This document shows, piece by piece, positions 11,311 to 19,612 of a stretch of DNA of 22,009 nt. Every line of letters begins with the position of its first letter. Position 1 is the first letter of the stretch. The notes under the pieces are model-generated. The model ran no database searches. It was not told the origin of the DNA and saw only the letters and a program-made list of their open reading frames with translations. The translations under genes were made by a program, and so were the position numbers. This stretch comes from a virus, in the IMG/VR virus record IMGVR_UViG_3300025645_000521, positions 1 to 22,009 of that record, one strand, 5' to 3'.

Positions 11311-13809
11311 ATGTATATCAAACACACACAAGAAGAGTTACTTCAAATACAGATACAGCATGAGCAGGAGATGCTAGATCGTGGTGTTTCAAGATACCGT
11401 AGGAATGTACTAAAAGCACAAGCTAAAGGTCAGGAGTCCGATACACAACATGGCTCTTTGTTGATGAAAACAACCATAGATAAACTTATTAATAGTTTAG
11501 ATATTTACATTAAAACGTCACTGGCAGGAGAGGCAGGGAAGCACACTACGGCTGCTAAAATACTATCCACCTTAGACATAGAGGTATGCTGCTACGTAGC
11601 TCTCAAGTCCGTTATAAACTCACTCACGACCCGTTCAACAATGACCACTGTATGTGTGCAGATAGGCCAGAACATCCACGACCAACATCTATGTGACGAG
11701 TTCAAGTTACACAACAAGCTATGGTTTAAATCCACGATGGATTATATGGCGAAGCGTAAAGCTTCACGTATTCACCGCAAGATGACATTACGTAAGGCAG
11801 CAGATAAAGCTAACACTTCTTACAATACTTGGACTACTCCAGAGCTTTATCACATAGGCTCAAAGCTAGTCGATTTGATAATCCAGACAACAGGTATGGT
11901 GTTTGTTGACAAGGTGCATACAGGTAAGAAGAGGGTGACACATTATCTATCTGCGACACCTGAGATTCTTGATTGGGTGCGCCAACTTAATAGTCTGAAT
12001 GAAACCTTAACACCTGAAGCATTGCCCTTTGTCATTCCACCTAAAAATCGTACAACCATCATGTCCGAGGTTATGCACTCAACTATATGGAAGAAACGTC
12101 TACCGCTTATTAAGACACGCAATCGTCATCTACTGGAGGAGTTAGAGGGCGACCCTGATTTGAAGAAGACTATAGACGCTGTAAACATTCTTCAGAACAC
12201 ACCGTTTCGTATCAATAAACGTATAATTAAATTGCAACGCATGTGTTGGGAGTCTGGTCAGTCTTGGGGTGGTATTCCGTCTTGGGATGACACACCTATG
12301 CCGCTTTCACCCTTCCCTAATATGCCTACGCATACACTTAATGAATCTCAGAAGCAGATACTGTTTAAACATAAAAAAGCACTACAGTTGGTACACGAAA
12401 GGAACGCTAGTGCATTGTCTAAAAAGATAGCCTTTGAACGTAGTCTTATTGTTGCTGAACGGTTCAGTAAGTACAGCGAATTGTTCTTTATTTATCAGAC
12501 AGATTTCCGTGGACGTATCTATCCAGTTGCACAGTTTCTAAGTCCTCAAGGTAGCTCAGTAATTAAAGCCCAGATGGTACTTGCTAACGGCGCGCCTATT
12601 GACACGTTTGAGGAATTGTCATGGTTGTACCACCATGCAGCTAATTGTTTTGGCTATGACAAGAAGACCATTAGTGAACGTGTCAGACTAATTGAGGAAA
12701 TGATGCCAGAAATAATAGCTATTGATTCTGACCCTCTTACTCATACTTCTTGGAAAGACTGTGACGACCCGTGGGGATTCCTTGCAGCCTGTTTTGAGAT
12801 TGCCCAGTTTCAACGTGAGGGGTACGGTTTCATAAGTCACATTTCTGTAAATCTTGATGCAACTAATTCGGGACTCCAACTATATAGTGCTATGTTAAGA
12901 GATAAAGTTGGTGCCTTGGCGACAAATGTAATGCCTAGTGACAGTCCCGCAGACGTTTATAAAGACGTAGCTATCATCTGTGAAAACAAACTTGCTGAAG
13001 AAGCATTACTAGACACTGATGAAGCGGAGTGGGCTAAAGTTTGGTTAGAGATGGGCATAGATCGAAAGCTGTGTAAGAAGCCGTGTATGACTCGCTGCTA
13101 TAGCGCAACTTTGTTTTCTTGCCGCGACTATGTGAGGGACGAACTTACATATCGCTTTGAGTCTGGAAAGCTTATTAATCCTTTCGGGGACAACGATGAT
13201 GCTTTTATAAAGGCAACTTTTTACCTAGCTAAAATGATCTGGGCCAGCATTAGTGATTGCGTCATATCGGCACACGAAGCTATGAATTGGCTACAAAAGA
13301 TTGCGCGGGATGTGAGCCGAGAAGAGATACCACTCATGTGGCAAACACCAAGCGGCTTTAAGATCGTTCAGAGCTACCCTGAGATGAAATCCTTACGGAT
13401 ACAGACCCACATTGATGGACAGCTTGTGCGCCCTCGTATGGCCTCTCCTAACTATACCAAGGTGGATAAGAAGAGAGCAGCGTCTGGAGTCTCACCCAAT
13501 TTTGTTCATGGGATAGATTCTGCGTTCATGGTGCTGACGATACTTTCCTGCGCTTCTGGTGGTTCTGCTGGTGAAAAACCCATTACAGATTTTTGGATGA
13601 TTCACGATTCCTACGGAACGACAGTAAAGAATGTTGCACTGCTGGCAAAAACTCTCAGGGAGGTGTTTGTACAAATGTTTGAGGACAACGATGTGCTAGA
13701 GCAATTCCGTGATTCAATGCTAAAGGCTATTCCCGAAGTAGCCCACCCACCAAAGAAAGGCACCCTATGTTTGAAGGGCGTTATTGAATCTAAGTATTTT
13801 TTCTCTTAA
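11311..13809 (+). CDS. Single-subunit DNA-directed RNA polymerase, T7 gp1-like
   Basis: The product is 832 aa (T7 883). It transcribes the phage middle and late genes. Catalytic residues align with T7: D516 in NLDATNSGLQ (T7 D537), K589 and Y597 in KKPCMTRCYS (T7 K631, Y639), and D766 in MIHDSYGT (T7 D812). Also conserved are YQTDFRGRIYPVAQF, LYSAMLRDKVG, SGVSPNFVHGIDSA and the C-terminal ESKYFFS foot. Two oddities: the Gly after the catalytic Tyr in T7 is Ser598, and the specificity-loop positions that read the promoter in T7 (N748, R756, Q758) differ, so a T7-type promoter is not expected. AGGA precedes the ATG. Repeats stand on both sides of the gene. Confidence 0.97.
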   Translation: MYIKHTQEELLQIQIQHEQEMLDRGVSRYRRNVLKAQAKGQESDTQHGSLLMKTTIDKLINSLDIYIKTSLAGEAGKHTTAAKILSTLDIEVCCYVALKSVINSLTTRSTMTTVCVQIGQNIHDQHLCDEFKLHNKLWFKSTMDYMAKRKASRIHRKMTLRKAADKANTSYNTWTTPELYHIGSKLVDLIIQTTGMVFVDKVHTGKKRVTHYLSATPEILDWVRQLNSLNETLTPEALPFVIPPKNRTTIMSEVMHSTIWKKRLPLIKTRNRHLLEELEGDPDLKKTIDAVNILQNTPFRINKRIIKLQRMCWESGQSWGGIPSWDDTPMPLSPFPNMPTHTLNESQKQILFKHKKALQLVHERNASALSKKIAFERSLIVAERFSKYSELFFIYQTDFRGRIYPVAQFLSPQGSSVIKAQMVLANGAPIDTFEELSWLYHHAANCFGYDKKTISERVRLIEEMMPEIIAIDSDPLTHTSWKDCDDPWGFLAACFEIAQFQREGYGFISHISVNLDATNSGLQLYSAMLRDKVGALATNVMPSDSPADVYKDVAIICENKLAEEALLDTDEAEWAKVWLEMGIDRKLCKKPCMTRCYSATLFSCRDYVRDELTYRFESGKLINPFGDNDDAFIKATFYLAKMIWASISDCVISAHEAMNWLQKIARDVSREEIPLMWQTPSGFKIVQSYPEMKSLRIQTHIDGQLVRPRMASPNYTKVDKKRAASGVSPNFVHGIDSAFMVLTILSCASGGSAGEKPITDFWMIHDSYGTTVKNVALLAKTLREVFVQMFEDNDVLEQFRDSMLKAIPEVAHPPKKGTLCLKGVIESKYFFS

Positions 13810-13813
13810 AGGG

Positions 13814-13860
13814 CTTGACTTGCAACGCATGTGCTGAAAGCCCATAAGTATCCCGTTATA
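13814..13860 (+). promoter_or_regulatory. 47-bp repeat downstream of the RNA polymerase gene, with motif copy 5
   Basis: Same as 11181-11227 at 45 of 47 positions, beginning 5 nt after the RNA polymerase stop. It holds TTGCAACGCATGTGCT (13820-13835). A perfect 12-bp palindrome TACACAAGTGTA (13859-13870) overlaps its right end. The next ORF starts 40 nt later, so this is a likely promoter or processing site for the replication genes. Confidence 0.55.
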
Positions 13861-13899
13861 CACAAGTGTACCGAAAAACACACTTGATGGAGAGGAATA

Positions 13900-14025
13900 A
13901 TGAATGACATAGATAGAGCAGTCCAACTAATCACCAACGGTGAGCCTATACCACTAGACCTCTTTGCCACCCTGATTGGGCAAGGCATAGATGTTTCAGA
14001 ACTTGAACGAAAATACAAAAGGTAA
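13900..14025 (+). CDS. 41-aa protein between RNA polymerase and SSB genes, unknown
   Basis: The product is 41 aa and helical, with a charged N-terminus (MNDIDRAVQLITNGEPI) and a basic end (ELERKYKR). AGAGGA lies close upstream of the ATG. T7 has its small host-RNA-polymerase inhibitor gp2 at this map position, but there is no sequence resemblance that would justify that name. It ends 7 nt before the SSB start. Confidence 0.55.
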   Translation: MNDIDRAVQLITNGEPIPLDLFATLIGQGIDVSELERKYKR

Positions 14026-14032
14026 CTATAGC

Positions 14033-14662
14033 ATGGCTAATAAAATGATGATGACACCTAAAGGCTCGGCAAATTGGGTTAAGGTTTTTCAACCTGACAC
14101 AAAATACCAACCAGAAGGGGAATACTCAATGAAGCTTGTTGTACGGGAAGATTTAGCTGAAGACTTGTGTGGTCAGCTAGATAGTCTTACAGATGCAATT
14201 TATGCAAAGTCTTTAAAGGACAACCCAAGGCTTAAGACTAAGCTGACTAAGCGTACCCCTTACGAGCAAGTGCTTGATGACGAGGGCAATGAAACAGGTG
14301 AGATTGAATTTAAATTCAAGACCAAGGCCCGTATTACAGCTAAAGACGGCAGCACGTACACCAACAAAGTTGCTGTGTTTGATGCCAAAGCGAAGCCCAT
14401 TACTGAGCAGTTAAACATTGGTAATGGTTCGATTATGAAAGTTGGTTTCGAGCCTGTCCCTTACATGATGCAGTCTACTAAAGAAGCATCAGTTTCATTA
14501 CGTTTAAAATCCACTCAATTAATTGACCTTGTTGAGTATGGCGCGTCAAGTCCATTCGGAGAAGAAGAAGGATATACGTTTGAAGAAAGCTCAAAGCCCT
14601 CAGAAGTTGCAGAAGAAAGTAGCAGTGACTTCAGCAACGAAGAAGACGAAGAAGACTTCTAA
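14033..14662 (+). CDS. Single-stranded DNA-binding protein, T7 gp2.5-like
   Basis: The product is 209 aa (T7 gp2.5, 232). It coats ssDNA and coordinates helicase and polymerase during replication and recombination. An OB-fold core (SANWVKVFQPDTKYQPEGEY, FKFKTKARITAKDG, IGNGSIMKVGFEPVPYM) precedes an acidic tail ending NEEDEEDF; the final Phe after acidic residues is a functional hallmark of gp2.5. The ATG at 14033 follows an AAGG; the in-frame ATG at 13991 lies inside the previous ORF. The 3' end overlaps the endonuclease gene, so the acidic tail (GAA/GAC codons) is read in another frame as a basic Lys/Thr-rich N-terminus. Confidence 0.92.
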   Translation: MANKMMMTPKGSANWVKVFQPDTKYQPEGEYSMKLVVREDLAEDLCGQLDSLTDAIYAKSLKDNPRLKTKLTKRTPYEQVLDDEGNETGEIEFKFKTKARITAKDGSTYTNKVAVFDAKAKPITEQLNIGNGSIMKVGFEPVPYMMQSTKEASVSLRLKSTQLIDLVEYGASSPFGEEEGYTFEESSKPSEVAEESSSDFSNEEDEEDF

Positions 14663-15029
14663 GAAAGAAGTTAAGTATCGAAGCGGCCTTGAACGAAACG
14701 TAGCACTTGACCTAAACAAACGGGGTATTAGCTTTCAGTATGAACATGAGCGTATCCCGTATGTGGTCGAGCGTAAGTATCTACCAGACTTCCAGTTGCC
14801 TAATGGTATCTACATTGAAGCAAAGGGATGGTTTAAAGACGAAGACTGCCGAAAGATGAAGTTACTCAAGAAGCAGTACCCTGACAAGGAGTTTCGATTC
14901 TTGTTCCAAAACAACAACACAAAAGTTCAATCTAAGCGGTTCACTAATTCCCAGTGGTGTGAGAAGTATGACTTCAAATACTGTGAAGGTAAGGTGCCCG
15001 ACAGTTGGCTTAAGGAAAAACTAAAGTGA
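14625..15029 (+). CDS. Endonuclease I (Holliday junction resolvase), T7 gp3-like
   Basis: The product is about 134 aa (T7 149). It resolves branched DNA and degrades host DNA. Motifs follow T7: RSGLE (T7 E20), GISFQYEHERIPYV, LPDFQLPNGIYIEAKGW with the PD-(D/E)XK residues (T7 D55, E65, K67), then WCEKYDFKYCEGKVPDSW. Start choice: GTG 14625 gives 18 residues before RSGLE, close to T7's 15, and overlaps SSB by 38 nt; the first ATG (14538) would overlap SSB by 125 nt and add a Lys-rich extension without counterpart in T7. The ribosome binding site is poor (AAGAAAG), so coupling to SSB translation is likely. Confidence 0.9.
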   Translation: MTSATKKTKKTSKKEVKYRSGLERNVALDLNKRGISFQYEHERIPYVVERKYLPDFQLPNGIYIEAKGWFKDEDCRKMKLLKKQYPDKEFRFLFQNNNTKVQSKRFTNSQWCEKYDFKYCEGKVPDSWLKEKLK

Positions 15030-15463
15030 AACTAAGAGAACGCACAGACTATGTGGTAATTCACTGTGCCCAAACTAAACCGTCAATGGATATAGGTTTT
15101 AAAGAAATCGACCAGTGGCATAAACGCAGAGGTTGGGCGGGTTGCGGGTACAATTTTATTATACGACAGAACGGTATCATTGAAACAGGACGTGCCTTAG
15201 AGCAAGTTGGTGCCCACGTAAAGGGCTTCAATCACAATTCCTTGGGAATCTGTTTGGTAGGTGGCATAGATGAAGATGGTGACTTCGATGTTAACTACAC
15301 TCCTGAACAATGGGACACGTTAGATTGTCTCGTTGAAACAATGACTAAAATTTATCCTAATGCTGCTGTAGTCGGTCATAAAGACTTGGACTCACATAAG
15401 GCATGCCCAATATTTGAGGTAGCAGCATGGCTAAAACAGACCAAGGAGATTCGCACCTCTTAA
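15026..15463 (+). CDS. N-acetylmuramoyl-L-alanine amidase, T7 gp3.5 lysozyme-like
   Basis: The product is 145 aa (T7 151) and cuts the amide bond between muramic acid and the peptide, causing lysis; T7 gp3.5 also binds and restrains T7 RNA polymerase. Zinc ligands are H13 (VIHCAQTKP), H118 (VVGHKD) and C127 (HKACP), with Y42 (GCGYNFII) and K125 as catalytic helpers, all with T7 spacing. HVKGFNHNSLGICLVGGID is the conserved core. There is no signal peptide, so it needs the holin at 973. The start is GTG in a GTGA overlap with the endonuclease stop; AAGGA is 9 nt upstream. Confidence 0.95.
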   Translation: MKLRERTDYVVIHCAQTKPSMDIGFKEIDQWHKRRGWAGCGYNFIIRQNGIIETGRALEQVGAHVKGFNHNSLGICLVGGIDEDGDFDVNYTPEQWDTLDCLVETMTKIYPNAAVVGHKDLDSHKACPIFEVAAWLKQTKEIRTS

Positions 15464-17097
15464 GTGGAAAGCTTCCCTGCCCTAAGTGTACATCCAGTGA
15501 TGGATACCATCTGTACTCAAACGGGTGGGGAAAGTGCTTCGCGTGTGACGCAAACGTGCCGTGGGATGTGGCCCTACAATCAACAGAAGAGGCACCTAAA
15601 GTGAGTGGATTGATACCTAAAGGGGAACACACTTCCCTAAACAAACGTAAGATCAATGCCGATACCTGTGCCCTATGGGACTACACCAAGGCTGAGTACA
15701 ACGGTACTACGGTTCAGATAGCAAACTACAAAAACGATAAGGGCACCACCATTGCTCAGAAGGTGCGCTTTCCTAATAAGGACTTTAAGTTCTTAGGTGA
15801 TACTCAAAACATCCCTCTCTATGGTCAATGGCTTTGGAAAGACGGTGGAAAGATGGTCACGCTCGTAGAAGGAGAAATCGATGCCTTAAGTGCAAGCCAG
15901 ACCCAAGACAACAAGTGGGCCGTGGTGAGCGTCCCAAACGGCTGTCAAGGGGCAGTCAAAGCTGTCAAGAATAACCTTGAGTGGCTTCTTAAGTTTGACA
16001 CCGTGGTCATTATGTTTGACCAAGATGAAGTCGGGCAGGAAGCCGCCCACAAGGTTGCTGAGTTGCTTCCACCACGTAAAGCTAAGATAGCATCACTACC
16101 TCTTAAAGATGCTTCAGAGATGCTAATGGCAGGTCGCAGTAAAGACCTTATCACTGCCATGTGGCAAGCCAAGACTTACACCCCTGCGGGTATCGTAAGT
16201 GGTTCTGAGTTACGTAAGCGTCTTGAAGATCGTCCCGAAGTGCAGAGCTATGCTTGGCCTAGTTTTATGCAGGGAATGAATCAAAAGACCTACGGCATAC
16301 GCCTTGGGGAGCTTGATGTATTCACTAGCGGCAGTGGTATGGGTAAGACTACTCTTATCAAGCAACTTCAACATCACTTCATGCAGACCACAGACCTTAA
16401 CCAAGCCCTCATTCATCTTGAGGAACCTTTGGAGGAGACTGCTGAAGGGCTTATAGGTATTCACATAGGCAAGCGCCTTAACCTTCCAGACGTACGTGAA
16501 TACGTACCTGAAGAGGACTACTGGCAAGGCTTTGATGAAACCTTTGGTGCTGTAGATATTGATGGTAACTCTAGGCTTAACGTCTACGATGCCTTTGGTT
16601 CTCTTGATGAGACTGACCTGTACAACAAGGTTCGATACTTCGCTACTGGCTTAAACTGTAAGGTCATTTGGATTGACCACCTCTCCATATTGGTCAGTGA
16701 CTTAGGTAGTGAAAGCCAAGATGAACGTAGGGCTATAGACAGTATTATGCACAACCTAAAAATGTTGACGCAAGAGCTTGGGGTCTACATAGGACTCATA
16801 AGCCACTTGAAGAAAGCACCGCAAGGTAGATCGTTTGAAGAAGGGTACGTACCTAGCTCAGATGACTTACGTGGTTCAGGCTCAATCAAGCAACTGTCTA
16901 ACAATGTCTACGCAATAAGCCGTAACCAGCAAGAGGAAGACGATAGGGCACGTAACACCTCACTACTCACTGTACTTAAGTGTCGCTACACGGGACGTAC
17001 AGGAAGGGCAGACTACCTTTACTTTGACGAACACACAGGCCGCATGGTCATTGGGCAAGACCCCGATGCAGCTATGGTTGCCAATGGTTCTAACTAA
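15427..17097 (+). CDS. Bifunctional primase-helicase, T7 gp4-like
   Basis: The product is 556 aa (T7 566). The N-terminal zinc finger has C18, C21, C37 and C40. The TOPRIM primase has VTLVEGEID (E148) and IMFDQDEVG (D198, D200). A linker leads to the RecA-like hexameric helicase with Walker A TSGSGMGKTT (300-309), LIHLEEPLEE, the Walker B region VIWIDHLSIL, a LISHLKK motif and DDLRGSGSIKQLS. It makes primers and unwinds DNA at the fork. GAGG lies 8 nt before the ATG, and the gene begins 37 nt inside the amidase gene. An internal start at 15601 could yield a helicase-only form, as in T7. Confidence 0.97.
   Translation: MAKTDQGDSHLLSGKLPCPKCTSSDGYHLYSNGWGKCFACDANVPWDVALQSTEEAPKVSGLIPKGEHTSLNKRKINADTCALWDYTKAEYNGTTVQIANYKNDKGTTIAQKVRFPNKDFKFLGDTQNIPLYGQWLWKDGGKMVTLVEGEIDALSASQTQDNKWAVVSVPNGCQGAVKAVKNNLEWLLKFDTVVIMFDQDEVGQEAAHKVAELLPPRKAKIASLPLKDASEMLMAGRSKDLITAMWQAKTYTPAGIVSGSELRKRLEDRPEVQSYAWPSFMQGMNQKTYGIRLGELDVFTSGSGMGKTTLIKQLQHHFMQTTDLNQALIHLEEPLEETAEGLIGIHIGKRLNLPDVREYVPEEDYWQGFDETFGAVDIDGNSRLNVYDAFGSLDETDLYNKVRYFATGLNCKVIWIDHLSILVSDLGSESQDERRAIDSIMHNLKMLTQELGVYIGLISHLKKAPQGRSFEEGYVPSSDDLRGSGSIKQLSNNVYAISRNQQEEDDRARNTSLLTVLKCRYTGRTGRADYLYFDEHTGRMVIGQDPDAAMVANGSN
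15585..15603 (+). promoter_or_regulatory. Candidate internal translation start for a helicase-only form (gp4B-like)
   Basis: AGAAGAGG (15585-15592) lies 8 nt before an in-frame GTG (15601), codon 59 of the primase-helicase. The product would be 498 aa without the zinc finger. T7 gp4B starts at codon 64 of gene 4 and has 503 aa. Confidence 0.5.
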
Positions 17098-17121
17098 TTA
17101 CTCCAACGAGAGAATAATCAT

Positions 17122-18846
17122 ATGACTACTTACGTATTTGATATTGAAACAGATGGGCTACTAGAAGAAGTTTCTAAAATACACTGCATTGTAATGGCTG
17201 ACATGGGGACACGAAAGTTACTTAAGTTCACCACAGCTTCTAATAATATTGACCAAGGCTTAAAGCTTCTTAGTGAAGCCACCGAGCTTATTGGTCATAA
17301 CATTATGGAGTACGACTTAGGTGTGATTAAAAAGCTTTACCCAACTTGGCACACAAGCGCAGTATTAACAGATACGTTGATATGTAGTCGGTTGATCTGG
17401 GGAAATATGTATGAAGTAGATGCTACGCATTATAGGCACATACCAATACATGTTAAAGGTAGGCACTCGTTAGAATCTTGGGGGCACCGCTTGGGTTTCT
17501 ATAAAGGAGACTTCGGCTCTACGGCAGATTGGACGGTGTATACACCTGAGATGCTTAAGTATTGCTCACAAGATGTGTTAGTGAACGTCAAGTTCTACGA
17601 GCATGTGTTAACTCAGAAGTACAGCGAGGATGCAATACTTCTTGAGCATGACATACACCGTATCTGTCTTGAACAACAAGCCATAGGTTTCCCCTTCAAT
17701 GAAGAAAAAGCTGTGCTTCTTTACGCAGAGCTTGGTGGTCGTAGGGATGAAATCAAGCAGTTAATGATTGACACCTTTGAACCAAACATTATTGAGCTTA
17801 AGACAAAGACTAAAACCATACCCTTCAACCCCAGTAGCCGACAGCAAATAGCTGATAGGTTGAAGAAGCGTGGTTGGGTTCCAACAGAGTTTACCGAATC
17901 TGGACAAGTCGTGGTCAACGAGACAACGCTGAAAGCTATTGAGGATTCAATACCAGAAGCTAAGTTGCTGCTTGAGTATCTAATGCTCATCAAACGCCTT
18001 GGACAGTTAAGTGAGGGTAATAACGGTTGGCTAAAGCTAAGTAAGAACGGACGTATTCACTACCGCACTAACACCCTTGGGGCAGTGACAGGGAGAGCCA
18101 CAGCCAGTAAGCCAAACATTCAGCAGGTGCCCAGTGACAGAGCAGAGTACGGCAAACAGTGCCGTGAGTTGTTCTATGCGCCTGACGGATGGGAGTTATT
18201 TGGCTCCGACCAATCGGGCGTGGAATTACGCGCACTTGCCCACTACATGTCTGAGTGGGATGAGGGTTCCTATGGAAAAGTCATTCTTAATGGTGACATA
18301 CATACAGCCAATCAAGAAGCGGCAGGTTTAGAGACACGTTCTCAAGCCAAGACCTTTATTTATGGTTGGCTCTACGGGGCAGGTAGCGCAAAGATTGGTT
18401 CTATTGTAGGCAAAGGTGCAAAGGAAGGTACACGACTTAAAGAGCAATTTCTTAAAGGTTTACCTGCTCTTAAGAGTCTACAAGAACGAGTACAAGAGCA
18501 AGCCAAAAAAGGCAAGGTCAAGGGACTAGATGGTCGCTACATTCCAGTGCGCCACCAACATGCAAGTCTCAACAGCTTACTTCAAAGTTGTGGCGCGATT
18601 TTAGCTAAACGATGGGTAGTTATCTTTCATTCAATCTGCAAATCCCACGGCTACATACATGGTAAGGACTACCAACAGGTAGCGTGGGTGCATGACGAAA
18701 TTCAAGTATTAGTTAAAGAAGGTACAGGAGATGAGTTTGGAAAATACGCACAAGACGCAATGCGGAAAACAGGCGAATACTATAACTTCGGGATTAGACT
18801 TGATGCCGAATATAATATTGGCAAATCGTGGGCAGACACCCATTAA
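17122..18846 (+). CDS. DNA polymerase (family A) with 3'-5' exonuclease, T7 gp5-like
   Basis: The product is 574 aa (T7 704). The exonuclease domain has VFDIETDGL (D7, E9), LIGHNIMEYDL (D65) and KYCSQDV (D151). The polymerase has motif A LFGSDQSGVELRALAH (D363), motif B RSQAKTFIYGWLYGAG (R406, K410, Y414) and motif C VAWVHDEIQV (H524, D525, E526). Y414 equals T7 Y526 (E. coli PolI F762). Between the exonuclease domain and NPSSRQQIADRLKKRGWVPT, the roughly 70-residue thioredoxin-binding insertion of T7 is missing, which explains most of the shorter length. The gene follows the helicase by 24 nt. Confidence 0.97.
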   Translation: MTTYVFDIETDGLLEEVSKIHCIVMADMGTRKLLKFTTASNNIDQGLKLLSEATELIGHNIMEYDLGVIKKLYPTWHTSAVLTDTLICSRLIWGNMYEVDATHYRHIPIHVKGRHSLESWGHRLGFYKGDFGSTADWTVYTPEMLKYCSQDVLVNVKFYEHVLTQKYSEDAILLEHDIHRICLEQQAIGFPFNEEKAVLLYAELGGRRDEIKQLMIDTFEPNIIELKTKTKTIPFNPSSRQQIADRLKKRGWVPTEFTESGQVVVNETTLKAIEDSIPEAKLLLEYLMLIKRLGQLSEGNNGWLKLSKNGRIHYRTNTLGAVTGRATASKPNIQQVPSDRAEYGKQCRELFYAPDGWELFGSDQSGVELRALAHYMSEWDEGSYGKVILNGDIHTANQEAAGLETRSQAKTFIYGWLYGAGSAKIGSIVGKGAKEGTRLKEQFLKGLPALKSLQERVQEQAKKGKVKGLDGRYIPVRHQHASLNSLLQSCGAILAKRWVVIFHSICKSHGYIHGKDYQQVAWVHDEIQVLVKEGTGDEFGKYAQDAMRKTGEYYNFGIRLDAEYNIGKSWADTH

Positions 18847-19333
18847 CATTAACACCTCGTTTGAGGATGGAGAATGGTGGATAAGAAACAAAAGGACTGA
18901 CGAGCGTAGGCGGTGCGTACCCTTAAACAAAAAGAACGCTAAACGTATGTTCGTGGACGGTACGTACATTCCTCAATCCCACCCTCTGTGGAAGTCGGGC
19001 AGGTACAAATCATTTAATGATGCGGCCTTTAGTTCCCTTAAGAACTACCCAAAGTCAACCATAGGCTGTGTCTACGTTATCCAAAACCCCGCATGGCCTG
19101 ATTGGGTCAAAGTAGGTAAAGCCGTAGATGCTCAAGATCGACTCAACAGTTATCAAACCAGTGACCCTTTCAGGTCATACATTCTGCACCACCATATCGA
19201 AGTTTCTAACCGACACAAAGTAGAGCTACAGGTTCATCAAGAACTTGAGGTAGCTAGTGCGTTACGTAAAAACGAGTGGTTTAAAATTACGGCATATAAC
19301 GCAGCAATAATACTAAATAACACTAAGGAATAA
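18803..19333 (+). CDS. GIY-YIG family nuclease (T5orf172/MUG113 type), free-standing
   Basis: The product is about 176 aa from ATG 18803, which overlaps the polymerase gene by 44 nt. The N-terminal part (TSFEDGEWWIRNKRTDERRR onward) is basic and Trp-rich. The C-terminal domain begins GCVYVIQNPAWPDWVKVGKA, where (G)xVYV and VKVGKA are the GIY-YIG-like pair, followed by DRLNSYQTSDPF and a VELQVHQELE catalytic Glu region ending NEWFKI. It sits between replication genes, typical of mobile nuclease genes of phages. Whether it helps spread the intron at 21582 is an inference. An ATG at 18731 would give a longer overlap (116 nt). Confidence 0.8.
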   Translation: MPNIILANRGQTPININTSFEDGEWWIRNKRTDERRRCVPLNKKNAKRMFVDGTYIPQSHPLWKSGRYKSFNDAAFSSLKNYPKSTIGCVYVIQNPAWPDWVKVGKAVDAQDRLNSYQTSDPFRSYILHHHIEVSNRHKVELQVHQELEVASALRKNEWFKITAYNAAIILNNTKE

Positions 19334-19336
19334 ACG

Positions 19337-19594
19337 ATGAAAACAGGACGTATGACAATAACCCTAACCGTTGAATCTGACTGTGAATCGGTGAAATTTA
19401 GTGGTGGCTGTGACGGTGAACCTACACCTGAACAAAGTGGAATAGGAGCAGCAATCTACGCTGCTGTCGTAGACATAATTAATGATGAAGATACGTTAAT
19501 GCACTACCTTGCACTGGCTTCTGCCATAGCTGACGAAGAAGAAGAGGAAGAAGAAACAAAGCCAAAGCAGTTTAAGTTACGGCTAGTTCACTAA
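19337..19594 (+). CDS. Small acidic protein in the replication cluster, unknown
   Basis: The product is 85 aa. An N-terminal beta-type stretch (RMTITLTVESDCESVKFSGG) is followed by a helical part (SGIGAAIYAAVVDIINDEDTL), a run of acidic residues (DEEEEEEE) and a basic tail (KPKQFKLRLVH). AAGGA precedes the ATG by 7 nt. It stands 3 nt after the GIY-YIG gene and 18 nt before the exonuclease. No family is recognised. Confidence 0.65.
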   Translation: MKTGRMTITLTVESDCESVKFSGGCDGEPTPEQSGIGAAIYAAVVDIINDEDTLMHYLALASAIADEEEEEEETKPKQFKLRLVH

Positions 19595-19612
19595 TATCAG
19601 GAGAGTAAACAC

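Noticed and set aside
15357-16527. Several - strand ORFs of 75-105 codons opposite the amidase and primase-helicase genes
   Set aside because: They lie opposite strongly conserved genes, lack good ribosome binding sites and have no recognisable domain; they are shadows.
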